From Pseudactinotalea terrae (lineage in GTDB: Bacteria; Actinomycetota; Actinomycetes; Actinomycetales; Beutenbergiaceae): a stretch of DNA of 64,000 nt. How positions within the stretch are numbered: position 1 is the first letter of the stretch; the number at the start of each line of letters is the position of its first letter. The notes under the pieces were generated by a model. It was not told the origin of the DNA and did no database searches. It worked only from the letters and a program-made list of their open reading frames with translations. The position numbers and the translations under genes were made by a program. The stretch is from the NCBI RefSeq assembly GCF_009733845.1, contig NZ_WNXZ01000006.1, positions 62,001 through 126,000 of the forward strand, given 5' to 3'. Shown one piece after another: positions 56,456-64,000 of the stretch.

Positions 56456-57502
56456 GTGCTGAAGGACGAGGTCGGCTTTGCGGGGCGAGGGACCCTCGAG
56501 TTGAAGGCGGTAGCCCTGATGGGTCCGCGTGCTTGGGCGGAGCAGTTCGATGCGTCGCTGCAGAAGAGGTTGCGCGCATTGGCCTGCCTGCCTGACCCGG
56601 AGTGGGTGACATCCTTGGACGACCCTCGGATAATCGACCACCTGGCCGAGCTGGACGTCTTGCTGACGGGTTGGGGCGCACCGAAGCTGGACGGCAGAGC
56701 GTTGGATCGGATGCCGCGGCTGTCGACCGTCCTCCACTGTGCGGGGAGCGTGCGCGAGGTGGTGAGCGAGGAGCTGTGGGACCGTGGGATCGCCGTCTCC
56801 ACCAGTGCGGATCTCAACGCCGAACCGGTGGCGGAATTCACTTTCGCCGCTATCGTCCTTGCCGGCAAGAAAGCGCCCTTCCTGGCCATGGACGCCCGGC
56901 ATCACCGGGAGGACTGGTCGTATCGAGCAGCTCGAGGTTCGCTGGGCAACGTGGGTTTGACCGTCGGATTGATCGGATTCTCCCGAGTTGGGCGGCGGGT
57001 CGCTCAGCTGGTACGCCAATTGCACGACGTGACCTGTCTCGTCTCGGATCCCTACGCTGATCCGGCGGAGGTGGCTGCGGAAGGCGCCACCCTGATCGAC
57101 CTCGACGAGATGCTCCCGAGGGTGCAGGTCCTGTCGATCCACGCGCCGCAGCTACCGACGACGCACCACATGATCGGTGCCGAACAGCTCGACGCTCTCG
57201 CGGATCACGCCACCGTGATCAACACCGCCCGAGGATCGCTGGTCGACACCACCGCGCTAGAGCAAGCCTGCGCTTCCGGCCGGCTGCACGCGATCCTGGA
57301 CGTCACCGACCCCGAGCCGCTGCCGGCTTCCTCACTCCTGTACCAGCTGCCGAACGTGATGCTCACACCCCACATCTCCGGTTCTCTCGGGGGGGAGGCC
57401 CGGCGCATGGCTGACGGCGCGCTCGATGAGTTGGAACGACTGGCACTGGGACTGCCCTTGGCTCGGCGGGTGAATCGTGACGAGGCAGCCGTGAGCGCCT
57501 GA
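56456..57502 (+). CDS. D-2-hydroxyacid dehydrogenase family protein (paralogue of 17388-18398)
   Basis: A 348-residue NAD-dependent 2-hydroxyacid dehydrogenase. The cofactor loop is VGLIGFSRVGRRVAQL near residue 165. The catalytic Arg is in NTARGSLVD, Glu in DVTDPEPLP and His in LTPHISGS. I chose the GTG at 56456 since AGGAGG stands 6-7 nt upstream; an ATG at 56423 lacks one. The N-terminal LLTGWGAPKLDG and LHCAGSVREVVSEELW are shared with the first copy, marking a distinctive subfamily. It follows the binding protein by 42 bp. It may reduce a keto-acid from uronate breakdown. Confidence 0.9.
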   Translation: MLKDEVGFAGRGTLELKAVALMGPRAWAEQFDASLQKRLRALACLPDPEWVTSLDDPRIIDHLAELDVLLTGWGAPKLDGRALDRMPRLSTVLHCAGSVREVVSEELWDRGIAVSTSADLNAEPVAEFTFAAIVLAGKKAPFLAMDARHHREDWSYRAARGSLGNVGLTVGLIGFSRVGRRVAQLVRQLHDVTCLVSDPYADPAEVAAEGATLIDLDEMLPRVQVLSIHAPQLPTTHHMIGAEQLDALADHATVINTARGSLVDTTALEQACASGRLHAILDVTDPEPLPASSLLYQLPNVMLTPHISGSLGGEARRMADGALDELERLALGLPLARRVNRDEAAVSA

Positions 57503-57609
57503 CGGCGAGGAGTCCTTTCGGTGCGGCCTCGACAGGTGAGAGCAGTGCCCATCCGCGGCGAGCTTCCCGCCGTGAGCGCGCTCGTGTGGCGGCAGTGTCG
57601 AGCATGTGC

Positions 57610-57647
57610 GTGTGGAAGCAGATCGGTGCAAACCGATACCGACACAC
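57610..57647. terminator. Hairpin between convergent dehydrogenase and AraC genes
   Basis: ATCGGT (57622-57627) and ACCGAT (57632-57637) form a 6-bp stem with a GCAA loop. Flanking GTGTG (57610-57614) and CACAC (57643-57647) add a second stem. Its place between convergent stops suggests a shared terminator. Confidence 0.6.
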
Positions 57648-57654
57648 CACGGCT

Positions 57655-58512
57655 TCAGGCATTGGCACGGTTTCGGCTCACACGTTGGATCGTCGAAGGC
57701 GCTGCGCCGAGGTGGGCACGCACCTGCCGGCTGAAGAGGTAGACGTCGGGGTAGCCGAGTGCCCTCGCTACCTCGGTCACCGACATCGGGCTCTCCGACA
57801 GCAGTTGATGGGCTCGTCCGAGCCGCACGTCGAGGCAGAAGGTGCGAAAGCTTCGACCTTCCACGGAAGTGAACAGCCGGCTGAAGTGCGGGCGCGAGAG
57901 GTGTGCGAGCGCAGCAGCCTCCGCCAGGCTCCACCTGCGTCCGGGTTCGCTCCGGACAGCCATCATGACCCTGGCGATCCGAGTGTCGAGTGCATCCGTG
58001 GAGCTCGGTGCGGCCCGCCAGAGCTCCATCAGGACCAGCTGAAGCAGCACTGATCGATGGACGTGTGCCAGGTGGCCGGCCTCGTCGGTCAGGTCCACCA
58101 GCGCACGGAGGTGCGCGATCGCCCGGTGATCGCGATCCAGCTGGCTCACCCGAACCGGCACGGCGAGTTGCTCTGCGGTCAGGCTGCTCGTCTGCTCCGG
58201 GGTCGAGGCAGATCCGAATCTGAAGTGGCAGTACAAGACCGAGAGGCGATCGGCCGGATCCTGCTCAGCCGCGCCCGATGAACCTGGTCGCAACAGCAGC
58301 ACCGTACCGGGGGACAGCGCCGCGTGCTCGTCGTCGAGGACGACCTCGCCGTGTCCGGCAGTCACGGCCCACACGTCGAAGTCGCGGCTGCCGGAGAAGC
58401 GCCATGACCAGCCAGGTTCGCAAGTCACGGCACCGTGCGAGCCCGACAACTCAGGAGGGTGCGCGGTGAGGAGCGCGGCGAACGCATCGGCGTGCACAGC
58501 GGGGACGATCAT
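57655..58512 (-). CDS. AraC-family transcriptional regulator
   Basis: A 285-residue regulator. The N-terminal cupin-type sensor (about 1-130) has WAVTAGHGEVVLDD and LSPGTVLLLRPGSSG. The C-terminal double HTH (about 180-280) reads WSLAEAAALAHLSRPHFSRL, then SVTEVARALGYPDVYLFSRQ, with the second HTH signature well conserved. The ATG at 58512 has a TAGCCT box 7 nt upstream. It is divergent from the PhyH gene, which it may activate, perhaps together with other genes of the carbohydrate region. Confidence 0.93.
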   Translation of the reverse strand: MIVPAVHADAFAALLTAHPPELSGSHGAVTCEPGWSWRFSGSRDFDVWAVTAGHGEVVLDDEHAALSPGTVLLLRPGSSGAAEQDPADRLSVLYCHFRFGSASTPEQTSSLTAEQLAVPVRVSQLDRDHRAIAHLRALVDLTDEAGHLAHVHRSVLLQLVLMELWRAAPSSTDALDTRIARVMMAVRSEPGRRWSLAEAAALAHLSRPHFSRLFTSVEGRSFRTFCLDVRLGRAHQLLSESPMSVTEVARALGYPDVYLFSRQVRAHLGAAPSTIQRVSRNRANA

Positions 58513-58519
58513 CGAGTCC

Positions 58520-58525
58520 AGGCTA
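58520..58525 (-). promoter_or_regulatory. Leaderless -10 box of the AraC gene
   Basis: TAGCCT on the minus strand ends 7 nt before the ATG at 58512; there is no ribosome site. Confidence 0.5.
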
Positions 58526-58640
58526 CCGCCTCACGAGGTATGTATCGTTGCCTCAGTGCAAATCGACGTGGTGTTCGGTGCATGGTCCTGCGGGCTGCGG
58601 CCGCCTAGATTCGATCGGGACAGCACAGACGTAAGGAGCG

Positions 58641-59498
58641 ATGATGGCGATGACAGGCACCCGGGTCGACCGGGAGCGAGCTGGCGACTACCCGAGTGAT
58701 CTCTACCGCGACGACAGGGTGGCCGACGTCCTTCCCGCGGGGATCGCGTTCAGTCTCGAGCACGAGCGGAGATTCGCTGTTGACGGCTTCGTCGCAGTCG
58801 AAGGACTTCTGGACGAGGCCGATGTCGAGGAGGTGCTGGCAGCGCTGGCTCAGGTGCTCGAGCACCCAGGTCGTGCACTGGTGGACTACGAGTCGTGGGC
58901 GGTCGACCGTCTTTCGGGCCTCTCCGGGGCGGCCCGAATGGACGCCGTCCGCAAGTTCATGCACTTCGTCACCGAGAGCGCGCGCCTAGAAGCGCTGGCT
59001 CGCGACCCGCGCATCCTGACCGTGGTGCGGCAGCTGTGCGGATCCGACGACGTGAGTCTTCTTCAGGACATGGCCTTGTTGAAACCTCCCGGGGGTGGTC
59101 GTGAGAAGCCCTGGCACCAAGACAACGCCTTCTTCGCTTTCGAGCCCGGCACGCCGATCGTCGGTGTGTGGATCGCCCTCGATGCGGCCACCATGGCCAA
59201 CGGATGCATGCACGTCGTCCCGGGGTCGCACCGGCGTGGTCCGGTGGTTCACTTCCGGCGGCGCGACTTCCAGATCTGTGATGGTGACGTCGACGCAGAC
59301 GGCGACACGGTGGTGCCGCTCCAGCCGGGGGGTGCCTTGTTCTTCCACGGGCTGCTGCACCACGGCACACCCGCTAACCGAACCGAGAAGCGGCGACGAG
59401 CTATCCAGCTCCATTACGTTCCACAGGGGGTCCCGGGGGTGTCCGACCAGCGGCGCCTGGACATCTTCGGCGACGAAGGCAAGGACGTGACCTGCTGA
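58641..59498 (+). CDS. Phytanoyl-CoA dioxygenase (PhyH)-family Fe(II)/2-oxoglutarate oxygenase
   Basis: A 285-residue oxygenase. The iron-binding facial triad is visible: His and Asp in WHQDNAFFAF near residue 155 and the distal His in FHGLLHHGTPANRTEKRRRA, with an Arg after it for 2-oxoglutarate. The substrate face contains GVWIALDAATMANGCMHVVP. Many bacterial PhyH proteins hydroxylate small metabolites; some occur with sugar genes. TAAGGAGCG precedes three close ATGs (58641, 58644, 58650); the first may be too close to the site, and the second gives better spacing. It is divergent from the AraC gene. Confidence 0.9.
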   Translation: MMAMTGTRVDRERAGDYPSDLYRDDRVADVLPAGIAFSLEHERRFAVDGFVAVEGLLDEADVEEVLAALAQVLEHPGRALVDYESWAVDRLSGLSGAARMDAVRKFMHFVTESARLEALARDPRILTVVRQLCGSDDVSLLQDMALLKPPGGGREKPWHQDNAFFAFEPGTPIVGVWIALDAATMANGCMHVVPGSHRRGPVVHFRRRDFQICDGDVDADGDTVVPLQPGGALFFHGLLHHGTPANRTEKRRRAIQLHYVPQGVPGVSDQRRLDIFGDEGKDVTC

Positions 59499-59580
59499 GC
59501 GTCGTCTGGCCCAAGTTTGGTCAGGGAGTCATGATCCGGCGGTGCGCAGGTCGCTGACCATTGCGCCGGCAGATCGTGCT

Positions 59581-60597
59581 TCAGAACCTGAGCAACGTCT
59601 TGGTCACGGTGCCTGCGTCCTGATCGAGCTCGGCGAGGGCGGCAGGAGCCATCTCGGCCGAGTGCTCGCGTGAGATCAGGGCGGTCAGGTCGACGAAGCC
59701 CTCTCGCACCAACCGAAGGGTCTCGCCGAAGTCTGCTGCCGTGGCACCGCGTGAACCCATGACGCTAAGTTCCTTGCGCTGAAGGTCCGTCGCGTTGAAC
59801 TCGGCGGTCTGGGTCGAGACCCCAATGACCACCACCCTGCCGAGGCTCGCGGCGGCCTGCACACAGGTGAGGAACGCCGCCGGGGATCCTGCCGCCTCGA
59901 CCGTGACGTCGAATCCCTCTCCGTCCGTGATGTCGGCGACCTCGCCACGCAGGTCGGCAGGATCGGCGACGACGAGGCCGCCGTCAAGACCGAACCTGGA
60001 GACCGCGCGCTCCACCTTGACCGCAGACACGTCGGCGATCCACGCCCGCGCGCCCCAGCTGCGGGCCGCGACCGCGGCCAGGATCCCGATAGCGCCCGCA
60101 CCGATCACGAGGACCCGGTCGTCTTCCGTCACTCGTGCCTTGGCAACACCGTGGTAGCTGATCGAGAACGGTTCGATCAGTGCCAGGGCCCGCGGGTCGA
60201 TGCCGCCGCCGTCGTAGACGCGTGCGGCCGGCATCGCGATGAGCTCGCTGAACCCGCCTTCGCGCTGGACGCCCATCGTCTCGTTGCGCCGGCAGGCGTT
60301 GGGGTGACGGCGCAGACACGCCACACAGCGGCCGCACGCGAAGTAGGGCAGCATCGTCACAGGGGTGCCGGAAGTCAACCCGTGGCTGTCCTCCACCTCC
60401 ATCACCTCCGCAGCGAGCTCGTGCCCGATGACGCGCGGGTAACTGACGTAGGCGGATGTGCCGCGGTAGGCGGCCAGATCGCTGCCGCAGATCCCGCCGT
60501 AGGTGAGCCGGAGCAGGGCGTACCCCGGCTTCAGGACCGGCGTCGGCCCGTCTGCGACCTCTACGGCGAACGGTTCGCGGATGACGATGCTTTTCAT
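59581..60597 (-). CDS. Zinc-dependent alcohol/polyol dehydrogenase (MDR family)
   Basis: A 338-residue medium-chain dehydrogenase. The catalytic zinc ligands are Cys in GGICGSDLAAYRG and His-Glu in YPRVIGHELAAEV. The structural zinc loop is CGRCVACLRRHPNACRR with four cysteines. The cofactor motif is VLVIGAGAIGILAAV near residue 165. The profile matches L-idonate/L-galactonate or sorbitol-type dehydrogenases. It is the last gene of the minus-strand operon after the SDR (9 bp gap). In context it would oxidise a sugar acid or polyol; the exact substrate is unknown. Confidence 0.9.
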   Translation of the reverse strand: MKSIVIREPFAVEVADGPTPVLKPGYALLRLTYGGICGSDLAAYRGTSAYVSYPRVIGHELAAEVMEVEDSHGLTSGTPVTMLPYFACGRCVACLRRHPNACRRNETMGVQREGGFSELIAMPAARVYDGGGIDPRALALIEPFSISYHGVAKARVTEDDRVLVIGAGAIGILAAVAARSWGARAWIADVSAVKVERAVSRFGLDGGLVVADPADLRGEVADITDGEGFDVTVEAAGSPAAFLTCVQAAASLGRVVVIGVSTQTAEFNATDLQRKELSVMGSRGATAADFGETLRLVREGFVDLTALISREHSAEMAPAALAELDQDAGTVTKTLLRF

Positions 60598-60606
60598 GAT
60601 CTCCCC

Positions 60607-61401
60607 TCAGAAGCCGAGTGCCAGCGCGCCGCCGTCGACGGCGAGGTCCTGCCCCGTGACGTAGCGCGCACCGTCGCCGACGAGGAACACCGCGGCGCTT
60701 GCGACGTCGGCCGGGTCGCCGTACCGGCCGAGAGCGATCCGGGAGAGGATCTGTCGCGCCCGTTCCGGGTCGTTCTCGAGCACCTTCTGGTTCAGCCTGC
60801 TCGGGAACCAGCCCGGCGAGATGGTGTTCACCAGGACGTTGTGCGGGGCCCACTCGACAGCCAACCCCCGGGTGAGGCCCGTGACTGCCGCTTTGGAGGC
60901 GCAGTAGGGCACGACGTCGGTGAAGCCGAGATGGGCGGCCATCGAGGCGATCGTGACGACCCGTCCCACGTGAACGGATCGGCTCAGGTAGTCGAACGCG
61001 GCCGTAGCAGCACGAAACGCTGCGTCCACGTTCGTCTGCTGGACCTGGCGCCACTGCTGCATGCTGATCTCCGTCGCCGGCGCCTTGTGGGTCACTCCAG
61101 CGTTGTTGATGAGGAAGTCGAGACCATGGCGCTCCCCGACCGTCCGGATCGACTCCGCGATTGCCGTCTCGTCGGTGACGTCTACCGCGAGCTGGGTGAC
61201 ACCGTCGCGATCCGCCTCGCTGCGGACAGTGCGGTTGAGTCCGAAGACAGTGGCGCCCGCCTCGGCGAGCGCGTGGGATATCGCCAGCCCCAGACCCGAG
61301 GACTGGCCGGTCACGATGCCGACGCGGCCCCGCAGGCCGAACGTCGCCGACAGGAATCGGTTTGCGTCGTCCTCGGCCGTGACGTCGACGAAGGCACTCA
61401 T
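60607..61401 (-). CDS. Short-chain dehydrogenase/reductase (gluconate 5-dehydrogenase-like)
   Basis: A 264-residue classical SDR. TGQSSGLG is the cofactor loop near residue 30, NNAGVTHKAP the core strand, and IASMAAHLGFTDVVPYCASK the Ser-Tyr-Lys site. VEWAPHNVLVNTISPGWF and TGQDLAVDGG are typical of gluconate 5-dehydrogenase and related sugar-acid SDRs. The ATG overlaps the stop of the enolase-family gene (ATGA at 61398-61401). It acts between the dehydratase and zinc dehydrogenase in one operon. Confidence 0.9.
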   Translation of the reverse strand: MSAFVDVTAEDDANRFLSATFGLRGRVGIVTGQSSGLGLAISHALAEAGATVFGLNRTVRSEADRDGVTQLAVDVTDETAIAESIRTVGERHGLDFLINNAGVTHKAPATEISMQQWRQVQQTNVDAAFRAATAAFDYLSRSVHVGRVVTIASMAAHLGFTDVVPYCASKAAVTGLTRGLAVEWAPHNVLVNTISPGWFPSRLNQKVLENDPERARQILSRIALGRYGDPADVASAAVFLVGDGARYVTGQDLAVDGGALALGF

Positions 61402-62495
61402 GGAATCTCGTTGAGGAGCTCGCGGCGGAACGAGAATCCCCAGCCCGGTCCGGGACGCGGCGACGCCGTGCCGTTCTCGATGAGCATCGGCTCGTCGATC
61501 AGGTCGTCGACCCAGTCGAAGGACTCGGCGCCGTACCCGTTCGGGATGGTCGCCAGCAGTGGGACGTCGTAGTCCTTGTAGTAGTGCGGGAGCACCGGGA
61601 TGTGGTGCGCTGCCGCGAGGGCCGCTGAGGCTCTCCACGGCCCGACTCCTCCGATCCGGATGATGTCGGGCTGCCACAAGTCGATGGCGCGCCGGGCGAT
61701 GAGCTCTCGTAGCGCGAGGACGTCGTACTCCCGTTCACCGGTCGCGATCGAGATCTGCGTCTTGTCGCGGATGGTGGCGTAGCCATCGAAGTCTCGATGG
61801 TTGATGGGCTCCTCGAACCAGTGGATCCCGATCTCACGGACGGCTGTGGCGAGTTCGACGGCGCCCGCCACCGTCATGCCTTGGTTCGCGTCCATCATGA
61901 TCTGCATGTGGGGCCCGACCGCGTCTCGTACCATCCGCAGCCGTTCGAGGTCGCGACCCGTCTCGCGAGAGCCCACCTTGACCTTGATCGCGCCGAACCC
62001 GCGGCGCTGGTAGCCGCTGACCTCGTCCAGGAGCTCGTCGTCGCTGTAGGACAGCCAGCCTCCGCTCCCGTACACCGGGATCGGATCGCCATGACTGCCG
62101 AACAGCTTCCACACCGGCTGGCCCAGGGTCCTCGCCCACGCGTCCCACATCGCGACATCTAGCGTGGCGAGTGCCCAGCGCTGCAGCCCCTCGACGCCGA
62201 AGTACTCGCTGGCCGCCTCGTAGTCGCGGGAGACGGAGAGCGTGTCGTAGACGTGGTAGGAGCGCTGAGCGACAAAAGCTTGCAGGTCTCGCAGCGCACC
62301 CTTGATCGCCTCCGGCGAGTAGTCGAAGGAGAGCATGTACCCCTGACCGACCGCGCCACCCCGGGTCTGCACCTCGAGCACGAGGAACGCGATGCGGGAG
62401 ATCTCGTGTGTCGCGTCCGCAACAGGTCGTGACACTCGCGAGGTCACCTCGTAGGTCCGGAGGTCGGCGATGAGGCTGTCGTCGGACCCGGTCAT
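61398..62495 (-). CDS. Enolase-superfamily sugar-acid dehydratase (mandelate racemase type)
   Basis: A 365-residue enzyme with a complete active site, unlike the one at 20101: AIKVKVGSRE (KxK), MMDANQGM, WFEEPINH and ATGEREYD (metal ligands), and LPHYYKDYD with the acid/base His. The capping domain ends ALATLDVAMWDAWAR. The length and motif set match acid-sugar dehydratases (galactarate, talarate, rhamnonate or similar). It heads a three-gene operon with an SDR and zinc dehydrogenase. The upstream FadR-type regulator and dyads near 62734 probably control it. The substrate needs a subfamily assignment. Confidence 0.92.
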   Translation of the reverse strand: MTGSDDSLIADLRTYEVTSRVSRPVADATHEISRIAFLVLEVQTRGGAVGQGYMLSFDYSPEAIKGALRDLQAFVAQRSYHVYDTLSVSRDYEAASEYFGVEGLQRWALATLDVAMWDAWARTLGQPVWKLFGSHGDPIPVYGSGGWLSYSDDELLDEVSGYQRRGFGAIKVKVGSRETGRDLERLRMVRDAVGPHMQIMMDANQGMTVAGAVELATAVREIGIHWFEEPINHRDFDGYATIRDKTQISIATGEREYDVLALRELIARRAIDLWQPDIIRIGGVGPWRASAALAAAHHIPVLPHYYKDYDVPLLATIPNGYGAESFDWVDDLIDEPMLIENGTASPRPGPGWGFSFRRELLNEIP

Positions 62496-62961
62496 CAGCC
62501 GCTGTCTCCTTGCGGTCGTCTGTGGAGCGCCGTGCCGAGGTGGGGCTCCGACGGCACAGGGCAGTGCGTCGGGTGGCGTCGTCTCTCCGGGGCACCTGGC
62601 TCATCGATGCAGGCTGCTGCCGGCGTCGTACGAGCGGTTTCGTCGATGAGTCCGATGAATCTGGTTGCCACCTCAGTTCCCACGTGACAAACATAGTGCC
62701 CTGTGGCTGTCTGCGGAGGTCGCTTCCCTCAATTGGTCAAACCTATCGACCATAGGCAATCAGATGCCTGCACCGATCCAGGGCTCGATCGCGGTGATGG
62801 ACAGATCCGCGCCAGGGCTCGCGACGGCCACGACGGCGCGGTCCCGGACGGTTCTGGAGCCGTCCGGAGGAAAGCCCACCCGGTCGATGAGCCCGCTCAC
62901 ATCCGCCGATGCCTCGTGCGTCCCTACCGGCAGCGGCTGTGCGGCTGTGCCGCTGTGGTCA
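62496..62961. other. Intergenic control region upstream of the dehydratase operon
   Basis: About 466 bp. The half near 62690-62760 is AT-richer and holds a TATGTT -10 candidate (minus, 62690-62695) and operator-like dyads. The part at 62760-62960 carries a minus-strand frame with tolerable codons (PDGSRTVRDRAVVAVASPG) but no family I recognise. Confidence 0.45.
62734..62756. promoter_or_regulatory. Candidate FadR/GntR-type operator
   Basis: TGGTC (62734-62738) and GACCA (62748-62752) form one dyad. CCTAT (62742-62746) and ATAGG (62752-62756) form another, interleaved. TGGT/ACCA and CCTATnATAGG-type sites are typical of GntR-family regulators; the gene at 62962 is such a regulator. Confidence 0.45.
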
Positions 62962-63738
62962 TCATCCGTCCTGCCGCGGCGGCGGCACGACGGGACCATC
63001 CTGGGCGAGTGCCACCTGGTAGGGGTGCGCCGCGACGAAATCCTCGACGTCGAGGAGGTGCGTCGACATGCGGACGCGTGCCCGATCCGGATTTCGGGCC
63101 ACGAGCTCGGCGAGGATCGCGCGGTGCTGCTGATGTGCGCTACGGATCGACTCGCGCTGGTTGACCGAGCGCCAGAGCCGCGCGCGAACCGTCCTGCTCG
63201 ACAGATTCTCGATCAGGACGGCCAGCGCGGAGTTTCCGCAGGCACCCGCGATGATTCGGTGAAAGGTCGCGTCTGCCTCGATGGTGCGCTCAGGATGAAT
63301 GTGCTCGAGATCACAGACCATCTCGTCGACGTCCGCGAGCACCGCCTCGAGCTCGGCGAGCTGGACCTCCGTGAGGTGAAGTGCGGCCAGCGACGCGCTC
63401 TCGGCCTCCAGCACCCGGCGGACGGCAAGGAGCTCCGCCGCGCTCGAGAATTCGCTCATCTCGACGAAGAAGCTGAGAGGGCTCAGCAGCGTGGCCGGGT
63501 CGAGCGCGGTGACGTAGGTGCCGTCACCCTGTCTCGACTCAAGAACGCCGAGCGCCACGAGGGCGCGCACCGCTTCGCGCAGAGATCCTCGGGAGACGCC
63601 GAGACGCGGCGCGAGATCGCGTTCGATGGGCAACCGGTCGCCCGCTCTGAGATTGCCCTCTCTCAGCATTGTCTTGACCGCGTCGATGACGACGTCGGTT
63701 TGCGACCGTGCTGGCGGAGCGGCGCCGCCTGCGCTCAT
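62962..63738 (-). CDS. GntR-family regulator, FadR (FCD) type
   Basis: A 258-residue regulator. The winged HTH is at residues 12-75: RAGDRLPIERDLAPRLGVSR then GSLREAVRALVALGVLESRQ, and GDGTYV is the wing. The FCD domain has LLAVRRVLEAESASLAALHL, ADATFHRIIAGACGN, AHQQHRAILAELVARN and the last His in RVRMSTHLLDVED, which together form the expected metal/ligand site. The ATG at 63738 has a TAGACT box 6 nt upstream (leaderless). It lies upstream of the enolase-SDR-zinc dehydrogenase operon and probably controls it in response to a sugar acid. Confidence 0.93.
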   Translation of the reverse strand: MSAGGAAPPARSQTDVVIDAVKTMLREGNLRAGDRLPIERDLAPRLGVSRGSLREAVRALVALGVLESRQGDGTYVTALDPATLLSPLSFFVEMSEFSSAAELLAVRRVLEAESASLAALHLTEVQLAELEAVLADVDEMVCDLEHIHPERTIEADATFHRIIAGACGNSALAVLIENLSSRTVRARLWRSVNQRESIRSAHQQHRAILAELVARNPDRARVRMSTHLLDVEDFVAAHPYQVALAQDGPVVPPPRQDG

Positions 63739-63744
63739 CCACCC

Positions 63745-63750
63745 AGTCTA
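63745..63750 (-). promoter_or_regulatory. Leaderless -10 box of the FadR-type gene
   Basis: TAGACT on the minus strand lies 6 nt before the ATG at 63738 and includes the TAG that ends the upstream frame, as also seen at the arsR gene. Confidence 0.5.
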
Positions 63751-64000
63751 GGGACCGTCCGCAAGGTTCTGGCGCGGGAGCCCACGCAGGTTCGGCCCGA
63801 GGAGAGCCTGGTCCGCGTCCCGGGCTGCCTTTGCCCACCGTCGTGCGCCAGCAGCCAGCAACCGGAGGAACGACGTGAGGGAGTGCGCGTCGGCAGGAAC
63901 AGGACGGTGTCGAGCTACTGGCGCCCTCCCGGTCGCGACTTTCGTGATGGCGTACTGCGCGAAGGGCCGGATACGGCCAGCGGCTCGGAGCGCGAGCCCC
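63748..64000 (-). CDS. C-terminal part of an unidentified protein (truncated by window edge)
   Basis: One minus-strand frame stays open from the window edge to a TAG at 63748-63750, giving 83 residues such as RAAGRIRPFAQYAITKVATG, SLTSFLRLLAAGARRWAKAA and ALLGPNLRGLPRQ. Codon third positions are mostly G or C and the composition is protein-like. I recognise no family. The frame could also be spurious, since competing frames are open over part of this stretch. Confidence 0.4.
   Translation of the reverse strand, partial: GLALRAAGRIRPFAQYAITKVATGRAPVARHRPVPADAHSLTSFLRLLAAGARRWAKAARDADQALLGPNLRGLPRQNLADGP

Noticed and set aside
62760-62999. Small minus-strand frame of 79 codons between the FadR-type gene and the dehydratase
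   Set aside because: It overlaps the end of the FadR-type gene, has no start signal and no recognisable family; kept only as a comment on the intergenic region.
63875-64000. GTG with GGAGG upstream on the plus strand at the window end
   Set aside because: A good ribosome site, but the translated residues are not family-like and the opposite strand has a better composed frame; too short to judge.

Overview
The window is 64 kb of very GC-rich, densely coded DNA. GTG starts, TANNNT -10 boxes placed 6-8 nt before start codons (leaderless messages), a DUF222/HNH gene, MMPL and DeoR/LacI-type regulators, and sugar ABC importers with no ATPase of their own all point to an actinobacterium. A Micrococcales-like soil or plant-associated genus is my inference. 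No rRNA, tRNA, CRISPR array, prophage or insertion sequence was recognised.

Layout. 1-8.3 kb (minus strand): a truncated NADH dehydrogenase-like flavoprotein, a metal-responsive ArsR/CDF pair, two Gfo/Idh/MocA oxidoreductases and metH. 8.5-11.3 kb (plus): two adjacent repeat-rich secreted or membrane-anchored proteins of unknown function. 11.3-15.2 kb: a PfkB kinase, a decayed epimerase, a DUF222-HNH protein and a GNAT acetyltransferase. 15.2-29.1 kb: a divergent catabolic locus around a GntR regulator. The minus arm encodes GntR, an enolase-superfamily protein, an SDR, a DapA-type aldolase, a hydroxyacid dehydrogenase and a beta-helix protein. The plus arm encodes an alpha-glucuronidase-like hydrolase, an acyltransferase/toroid fusion, a GNAT and a heparinase II/III-like lyase. 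None of these proteins has an export signal and no transporter is present, so the locus probably dismantles an imported, possibly acylated, uronate-containing oligosaccharide inside the cell. 29.5-38.4 kb: VapBC, two decayed genes (flavin monooxygenase, LuxR regulator), a DHFR-like protein, a TetR/MMPL divergent pair and several housekeeping or orphan genes including endonuclease III.

38.4-46.3 kb is a sugar uptake and L-fucose-type oxidative catabolism region: LacI, binding protein and two permeases, then GntR, L-fuconate dehydratase, an SDR and a RhaM-type mutarotase. 46.3-62.5 kb is a second carbohydrate region with visibly lower GC in places. It holds an arabinose/fucose isomerase-like protein, two LplB/LplC-type permeases, a DeoR-HTH/LacI-sensor regulator, a 1112-residue secreted heparinase-like lyase, a binding protein, a hydroxyacid dehydrogenase, AraC, a PhyH oxygenase, a zinc dehydrogenase, an SDR and another enolase-superfamily dehydratase. 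A FadR-type regulator and a truncated reading frame end the window.

The strongest candidates for new biology are the transporter-free intracellular glycan locus with its acetyltransferase/toroid fusion and lysine-less enolase-family protein, the secreted protein built of five degenerate modules of about 90 residues, and a pair of nested intergenic palindromes that share a GATCTCG-type core. All product names rest on reading motifs by eye; no database search was run.
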